The position numbers and the translations under genes were made by a program. The notes below the pieces were generated by a model, which did not search any database, was not told the DNA's origin, and saw only the letters and a program-made list of their open reading frames with translations. This document shows positions 57,995 to 64,000 of a stretch of DNA of 64,000 nt, piece after piece (positions within the stretch are counted from its first letter, which is position 1; each line of letters opens with the position of its first letter). The DNA lies in assembly GCA_013407085.1 (NCBI GenBank), contig JACCGJ010008407.1, positions 1-64,000 on the forward strand, written 5' to 3'. The DNA is from Atriophallophorus winterbourni (lineage: Eukaryota; Platyhelminthes; Trematoda; Plagiorchiida; Microphallidae).

Positions 57995-59780
57995 TCAGAA
58001 CTCAGAACTCAGAAAATTTTATGGTAGAAAAAGCAGTAAGCTAAACAATAACCATAGGATGACAAGGAATATATGAAACAAATATAAAATATATCAAAAA
58101 TTAATAGGGACAGTCACATACCGCATGGTTCGTCATAAAATCATCGAGTTTGGAAGCGAAAACCTCAACAGATTCTGAGCGTGTGATTTCTTCAGGCAAA
58201 TAGTTCCAAGTGAAACAAATTCTTACCGAGAAAAAATTACGACGAATACTTAATCGAGAATGCGAAATGCTTGAAGCCTTTGAATTATTCGTGTTCCAGT
58301 AAGGCCATTGGGATTTAGAAAATGTTTAAGGGAATGGTTTTAAGTATGTAGCATTTTGAAAGGCAACAGGAGGTCACTACGTATCCGTCGTTGTGTAAAA
58401 TCGTGTAGGTTCAGTTTTAACATTCGCTCTGTGAAAGGCAAATTTCTGTAGCGGGGGACCAACTTTGTAGCACGATGATGAATCCTGTCGAGTAGTTCAA
58501 AATCCTTCCTCAGCCATGGTGCCCAGGCTTGGATGCAATAATCCTTAACAGGACGTATATACGTGTTAATTATTCGGGGTTGGGTTTCGGGGGTAAAAAT
58601 CCGGAATATTCTTTTGAGAAGACTCAAGATACGGCAAGCTTTAGTGTACACAATCCGGCAATGATGTCCAGGCTTAGGGTTAAACGAAACCCAGATGCCA
58701 AGATCTTTTTTCTGCTGTGGTCCAGACGAGATCTTGCGTGCCAAACTGATTCGTGTGGTGCAGATATTTTGCAAGCTGCAGCATTTTACATTTCGCAGGG
58801 TTGAATGGTAACTCATTTAACTGGGACCAACGAAATAAGGTGCAAAGATCCCGTACAGTCAGCCATACAGTCATTAACAGACTTGACACGTTTGCATATT
58901 TTAATATCATCGGTAAATAGTATCAAGTTGCATCCAATATCCTCTACTATATCGTTCATATACACCAAGAATAGAAGAGGTCCAAGCACCGAGCCTTGCG
59001 GAACGCCACTCGTGACGTCTATTTTTCTAGATAGGGTGTGGCCAACGCGAACGTGGACGTGTCTATCAGTAAGATAGTCCCTTATCCAATTCAGCAATAT
59101 TCCCGTTATTCCATAGGATTCGAGCTTTTTAATTAAGATTTCATGGTTGACTCTATCGAAAGCTTTGGAAATATCGATGTAGCAAGCATGTACAGCCTCA
59201 CCTTCGTCTAGTGCCTTGGTCCAATCCTCGAACGTTGTAAGAAGGTTAGATAAACAGCAACGATCTCTTCGAAAACCGTGTTGTGCTGCGGTCAAAATGT
59301 TCTCTTATGCGCGCAGTCACAATGCGTTCCATTAATTTAGAGATCACCGGCAGTAACGTTACCGGTCTATAGTTTGCCGTGTCTGAACGGCTACCGCCTT
59401 TATAAATTGGGGTTATCATCCCTGCTTTCCTTCATTTAAGCTGAGATTGAATATGCGAGTGAGAGGAGCAGTCAAAGCGACGCGACACCTGCGAAGTATG
59501 GCGGGGGTAATTTTGTCTGCGCCAGGGGAGTTCTTTTCGTTTAGTTGACAAAGTTCCCGCCCAACCATGTATTCGTTGATAGTCATTTCACTTAATAATT
59601 CGAAATGTGGCGAACTTGATGAAACTTGATATGGTAGACAACGCTTGGGATTGAAGACAAACGAGTAAAAAGTTGCTAAAGCATCGGCAGTATCTTGGGC
59701 AGTGTGGGTCAATCCATTAAGTGATATTACAGAAAATACACCTGGTTTGATCTTTGACCGTTCAATTACTATCTTGTAGT
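57995..59780 (-). mobile_element. CR1 family A, 5'-truncated copy
   Basis: From 59780 down: ERSKIKPGVFSVISLNGL, NSPGADKITPAILRRC, then AAQHGFRRDRCCLSNLLTTF, ACYIDISKAFDRVNHEILIK, VTSGVPQGSVLGPLLFLVYM and LILFTDDIKICKRV (FADD changed to FTDD, near 58930). Later come KKDLGIWVSFNPKPGHH and HHRATKLVPRYRNLPFTERM. The 3' UTR has CCATAGGATG (reverse) and a tail of TGAGTTC repeats near 57995. Its 5' end is cut by the next element's tail. Confidence 0.85.
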
Positions 59781-62700
59781 TCAAAGTAATTCAATGTAAT
59801 TCAAAGTTTTAATGGTCCAAAAAGCAAATACTTTACAGTAACCACAGATTAAAAATATAGGGAATTCATAAAAAACAACACAAATTTTTTATACATATGG
59901 AAAGTCAGCACGTGTATTCAGGTGCAAGGTTGGGTTTGGTCAACATATACTTGTCAAGTTCAGCCTTCAACATGTTCAGGCTTGTTGCGCAAATCATATG
60001 TGGGGGCAGGGAGTTCCATAGAAAGCAGACTCTGACAGCAAAGAAAAACCTTCGACAATTTGATCTGGAGTGTGGAATAATTAACTTGTAGCCATGCGAT
60101 CTGCTACCACGTGCTTCTTGCCGATGAAACAGGTGTTCAAGTGGGCGAACCACTGTATGCAGAATGTTGAAAAGCAGGATCAAGTCACCCGTGAGACGAC
60201 GGTACGAAAAGTCGAAGAGGTTTAGCGTTGCAATCCGCTCCTCGTATGGCCTGTTGTATAGCCCGGTTACTAGTTTTGTAACGCGGTGGTATACCCGTTG
60301 CAGCAAGGTTTTGCCCTTTTTTAACCATGGGGACCATGCTTGAACAGCATACTCTATTGTTGGTCTGATATAGGTGTTAATAATACGTGGGAGTATCTGC
60401 TTTGAGAAACGACCAAAGATCCTTCTGAGCAATGCTAAGATTTGGCAGGACATTTTGTATACAACAGACCATGCCGTGAAGACTTCAGGTTACTGCTAAT
60501 CCACACGCCCAGGTCTTTCTCTTCAGTAACCCATGAAAGTTGCTGAGATCCCAGAGAGTATGTGAATTCGGATGATTTACCGACGTTCAACATTTTACAT
60601 TTTTGGATGTTGAATGGTAAGCAGTTCCGCAAGGAGCAATTATGAAGTGCTTCGAGATCTTTTTTGGAGAATTTGGCAATCTTCTATGATGCGTATGCTA
60701 GTCCAGACTTTGATGTCATCCGCAAATAAAATGATTTTGCTGCGTACGATTTCGGGTATATCATTCGCGTACACGAGAAAGAGTATTGGCCCCAAGACTG
60801 AGCCTTGAGGTACGCCACTTGTAAATTCTACTGGGCTGGATAGTGCCCCATCAACTCTAACCCTTATAACTCTACCAGTCAAATAATCCTTTATCCAGGT
60901 CAATAGTCTGCCGCACACCCCGAGCTGCTCCAATTTTTTATAGCAGTATGCTGTAGTTAACACGGTCAAAAGCTTTAGACTTGTCCAAGTAACAAGCATG
61001 GATAGGGCATCCATCGTCCACGGCTCAAGTCCAATTATCAAGAGTTATGAGAAGATTGGTGAGACAGAAGTGTCTTGTCCTGAATCCGTGCTGTGCGATA
61101 AAAATCAGCTTATTTTGTTCCAGATGTTTAATGAGTTCGTCAGCAACAAGTCGTTCGAGAACTTTAGAGACCACTGGCAACAACGTGACTGGTCTGTAGT
61201 TAGACACATCACATCGGTTTACTCCTTCGTAAATCGGAGTGATTAGTCCACTTTTTCAGTCATTAGCAACCGTGCTACAACTCAAGGACAGGTTGAAAAG
61301 GTCAGAGAGTGGTGAGAATAGAGCATGGGCGCATTGCTTTAAAATGAATGGTGTTATTTCATCAGTACCCGGGATTTTTTGTATTTAACCCGCGTAGCTT
61401 TACCAGGACACTCTCGGGTTTCACAACGATTTCGTGTATTGTATTCTGCGATCTGAATGCAGGTATATCGTGGGATACGCGCTCGTTAGGGTAGAACACT
61501 CTAGAGTAAAATTGAGCGAGTACGTTAGCGGCTTCGAGAGCTGTGGATGTAGTTCCAGTCGTAGTAAGTAAAGCGGAAACACCTGGCTTGACCCTGGCCT
61601 TTCTGTTCACGATCTGGAAGAGGAGCTTTGGATTTCGTTCAATTTTATCCATCAGATTCATTTGATACTTTTCTTTATCCTCCTGGACAAGTTTAGTAAC
61701 TTTGTTTCTCAACAAACGGTAAGATTCCCAAGATTCAGGTGTTGAATGCAGTATGTGGCTTCTCCACGCACAGTTTCTCACCTTTATCCATTTCCGTGTT
61801 CGACTCCAGATCACGAATTTGAATCCTTTTTTCAGTTGTTTTGAAACATATTTTGAGTGGAGTTCTATTTTTCGGTTGATTTTTTGGAGTATCGATGACC
61901 AGCATTGTTGGACAACAGTGCTAATCGGTGCCCAGTCGGTGACTTCTTGATGAGACATTGATAATGCAACCGTATAGATATTTCTTATCAACTTCTAAGC
62001 ATCACTTGCTCTTTTCGCTTCAGATATATAGTCGAATACAATGACTACATGATCACTCTTTCCAAGAATTGCTTCATAGCGGATATCCTCGATGACATTT
62101 TCCTCGCTCGTCAGAACAAAATCGAGAATGGACGGCGTGTTTGTGCCTCTGAAGCGAGTGCTGCTTGAGATGTGGTTGAATAAAGGAATTTCGTTGAACA
62201 TTTTGTAGAATAGATGATCAAGTGAGTTCACCGGTGGAATCTCGCTTTTTAGTAAATTCGGGAGATTAAAGTCACCCATGATCAGGACGTTGTTTTGATA
62301 TCTGGAAACAACCAGCTGAATTTTCTCAATTAAACTAGCATTGTATGCTTCGTCTGCTGACGGTGGTCGGTAAATCACACCAACAACACAGTTTTCACCT
62401 GTTGCTAATTCAAGTGAACACCAAAGTGTATCTTCCAGTATCAAATCATTATCCGTGATTTCTCTGAACGTGAGGTGTTTATCATAGTAAATAGCAACAC
62501 CTCCTCCTCCACGATCCATTCGAGTACGATGAAAAAGAAACATGTTTGGAATGGAAAGTTCCTCCTCAACTAATTGCTGATTGAACCAAGTTTCCGTTAC
62601 GGCTATCAGGAGTGGCGAATATTTTTGACGAAGCTCGATTAGTTCGGGTAACTTATTTATCAAGCATTGTGCGTTGGTGTATAAACATTCAATGGTAGAT

Positions 62701-62900
62701 CTTGATAAAAGTGTTGGATGATGAGTACTTGAGCAGGTAAGTTGAGTACGTGTCAAAGATGTCGGGCCTCGTGTTAATGGGTATATTACATCACCGACTC
62801 CGATAGAGTCGGTCGACATCCGTTTTGTGGAGCAGGATTCCCGGCATTTTTTAGTTCTACTCCGAATAACAACCATGAGCTCAAAGCCTTATAATGGAAA
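59781..62900 (-). mobile_element. CR1 family A, long copy (endonuclease + RT)
   Basis: A 293-codon frame (62876-61995) carries LYTNAQCLINKLPELIELRQ, AVTETWFNQQLVEEELSIPN, GGGGVAIYYDKH, VIYRPPSADEAYNASLIEKI, LIMGDFNLPN and LGKSDHVVIVFDY. The endonuclease is therefore intact in sequence. Linker/RT: 61991-61362, then SNYRPVTLLPVVSKVLERLV, LIFIAQHGFRTRHFCLTNLL, FTSGVPQGSVLGPILFLVYA and the intact IILFADDIKVW (near 60737). C-terminal: EEKDLGVWISSNLKSS, VYHRVTKLVTGLYNRPYEER and SNCRRFFFAVRVCFLWNSLP. The tail at 59781-59810 is a TTTGAATTACA-type repeat. Several frame breaks lie in RT. Confidence 0.9.
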
Positions 62901-63484
62901 TTCATTTCCTGCTGACGCGAAACACGCTTTCAGTAAACACAATTACAGCAATACATCTTTTCCACTTAGTGCCGGTTTGCACATCTTGTGGTCTTCTGAA
63001 AATCAAACCAGCAGATTTTCAAAGTAGTAACCACGTTTCCTTTAACAAATCTTTCACGTGTATCGCAACAGTAGCTTAACCATTATCATTTACAATTTAT
63101 TCTGGTGTGAACCAGTACCACATTAGAACGATTGAAGAACCACGATTGTGGTCCTTGATATTCTTGAAGAATTTTCTGGGATTGCACTCTCTCTCTCCCA
63201 CATTGTGACCCCGATCAGGGTACCGTTCGAGAATCACCGAACACAAGCATCCAAATTCCAGAAAACTCTACCAATGTTGTTAAATAAAATAAGCCGTATT
63301 ATCTAATTTAAATCTTAAGAACTGTACCGATCTGATCTTGTTGTTGCTAAATCTTATCACCGAGCTAGGTGATACACTCAGTAAAACAGCTGTTAAAACA
63401 TGTTGACGGAATTTTTGGGGTTCTCGGAGTGTCTAACAGTACCTTTTATAATGTGTTGCTCACATCCCCATCCATTACACCATC
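62901..63484. other. decayed DNA, nothing certain
   Basis: A Cys-pair motif (VCTSCGLLKIKPA) is readable on the + strand near 62970 and resembles the ORF1 finger region, but on the strand opposite to the adjacent CR1. No firm feature. Confidence 0.25.
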
Positions 63485-63745
63485 CCTTTTGCGACTACTC
63501 ATCAGTACCAAGTCCTTCGAAATATTCACAAAGTTTTTCACAGCGGTCAACATTGGAGCTCATCAGCAATGCATATCCTGTCTCGAGTCTGATTCGAACC
63601 GAGGAACTTCACCATTGTAGCCTCACACATTACGGCCTGAGCTACCGTCCACTGTCTGACCGATTACGATTAAGCCATCATGAATGTTGGAGAAACATTC
63701 AAGTTCGTTCATCACGGTGCCTTCATCCATTGTCCCGATGAATTT
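63485..63745 (-). mobile_element. hammerhead-SINE copy 3, ribozyme partly deleted
   Basis: - strand: GAATGTTTCTCCAACATTCA, ATCGGTCAGACAGTGGACGG, A box GGTAGCTCAGGCC, B box GGTTCGAATCA, GACAGGATATGCATTG and CTGATGAGCTC. It then jumps to CAATGTTGACCGCTGTGA and the shared tail TTTGTGAATATTTCGAAGGA. Relative to copy 2, about 30 bases holding the stem II loop, GAAAC and the cleavage site are missing. The tRNA-like part is the cleanest of the three. Confidence 0.75.
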
Positions 63746-63749
63746 CACA

Positions 63750-63991
63750 TAATAAGCGAAAATGAAACATGGTCACGCCAAGGCATAGGGCAAGTCATCA
63801 ATGAAAATCAGAAATAGGAGAGGGCCGAGTATTGAACATTCAGGTACTTCATAGATCACGTCTGTTTGATGAGACAGCGTGCATCCTTCCCAAATTACGA
63901 ATGTCCGGCCTGTAAGGAATGCCTTTATCCCAGCAGTCTCCAGTCCCTTAGCTGTGTTGACGCGAACATGGCTAACTAAGCACAGCCTCAT
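63750..63991 (-). mobile_element. CR1-like RT fragment at the window edge
   Basis: The - strand reads GIKAFLTGRTFVIWEGCTLS, HQTDVIYEVPECSILGPLLF and LIFIDDLPYALA, the box before the RT catalytic centre (SGVPQGSVLGPLLFLIFIDD). The element likely continues beyond position 64000. It differs in wording from A and D. Confidence 0.75.
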
Positions 63992-64000
63992 TGAAGGATA

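Noticed and set aside
62950..63080. CR1 ORF1 finger on the + strand
   Set aside because: A single Cys-pair motif, on the wrong strand for the adjacent CR1; no second Cys/His group.

Overview
This window looks like a large-genome flatworm, most likely a digenean trematode (a liver-fluke-type genome). Introns run to several kilobases. The sequence between genes is almost all decayed retrotransposon: CR1-like and RTE-like LINEs, a second APE-type LINE family, Gypsy-type LTR elements and Penelope-like elements. It also holds a tRNA-like SINE carrying a hammerhead ribozyme, which recalls the Sm-alpha repeats of schistosomes. Species cannot be named from sequence alone. There is no bacterial or operon-like organisation.

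Region 1-15.4 kb is the 3' half of a novel-type (epsilon-like) protein kinase C gene on the + strand. Four exons (2622-2915, 4543-4731, 11800-11979, 13842-14327) are all joined by phase-0 introns. They encode most of the kinase domain from the hinge onward, the AGC C-tail and an unusual Ser/Pro-rich extension. Its introns hold a CR1 fragment, two Penelope-like copies in opposite orientation on either side of exon 4543-4731, and two pieces of LINE family 'B'.

Region 15.4-21.4 kb is mostly unrecognised decayed DNA with two short LINE B fragments, a perfect 35-bp inverted repeat and a compact hAT-like MITE with an 8-bp target duplication. Region 21.4-43.2 kb is a retrotransposon cluster. It has several CR1 'A' copies, one of them with a nearly intact endonuclease/RT ORF, an RTE RT fragment, a Gypsy pol relic between pieces of another LINE, and a long CR1-like 'D' element with ORF1 and ORF2. 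Region 43.4-54.9 kb has two copies of the hammerhead-bearing SINE, CR1 ORF1 relics with PHD-like zinc fingers, a strongly deleted CR1, and an interleaved inverted array of LINE B. A 76-codon EF-hand protein gene lies at 55.4-55.6 kb on the - strand. Region 56.5-64 kb is two head-to-tail CR1 A copies, further CR1 relics and a third SINE copy.

Only the PKC gene and the EF-hand gene are confidently host genes. LINE family names A, B, C (RTE), D and E are labels made for this window from shared motifs and shared 3' ends; they are not database names. Boundaries of decayed elements are good to a few tens of bases at best.
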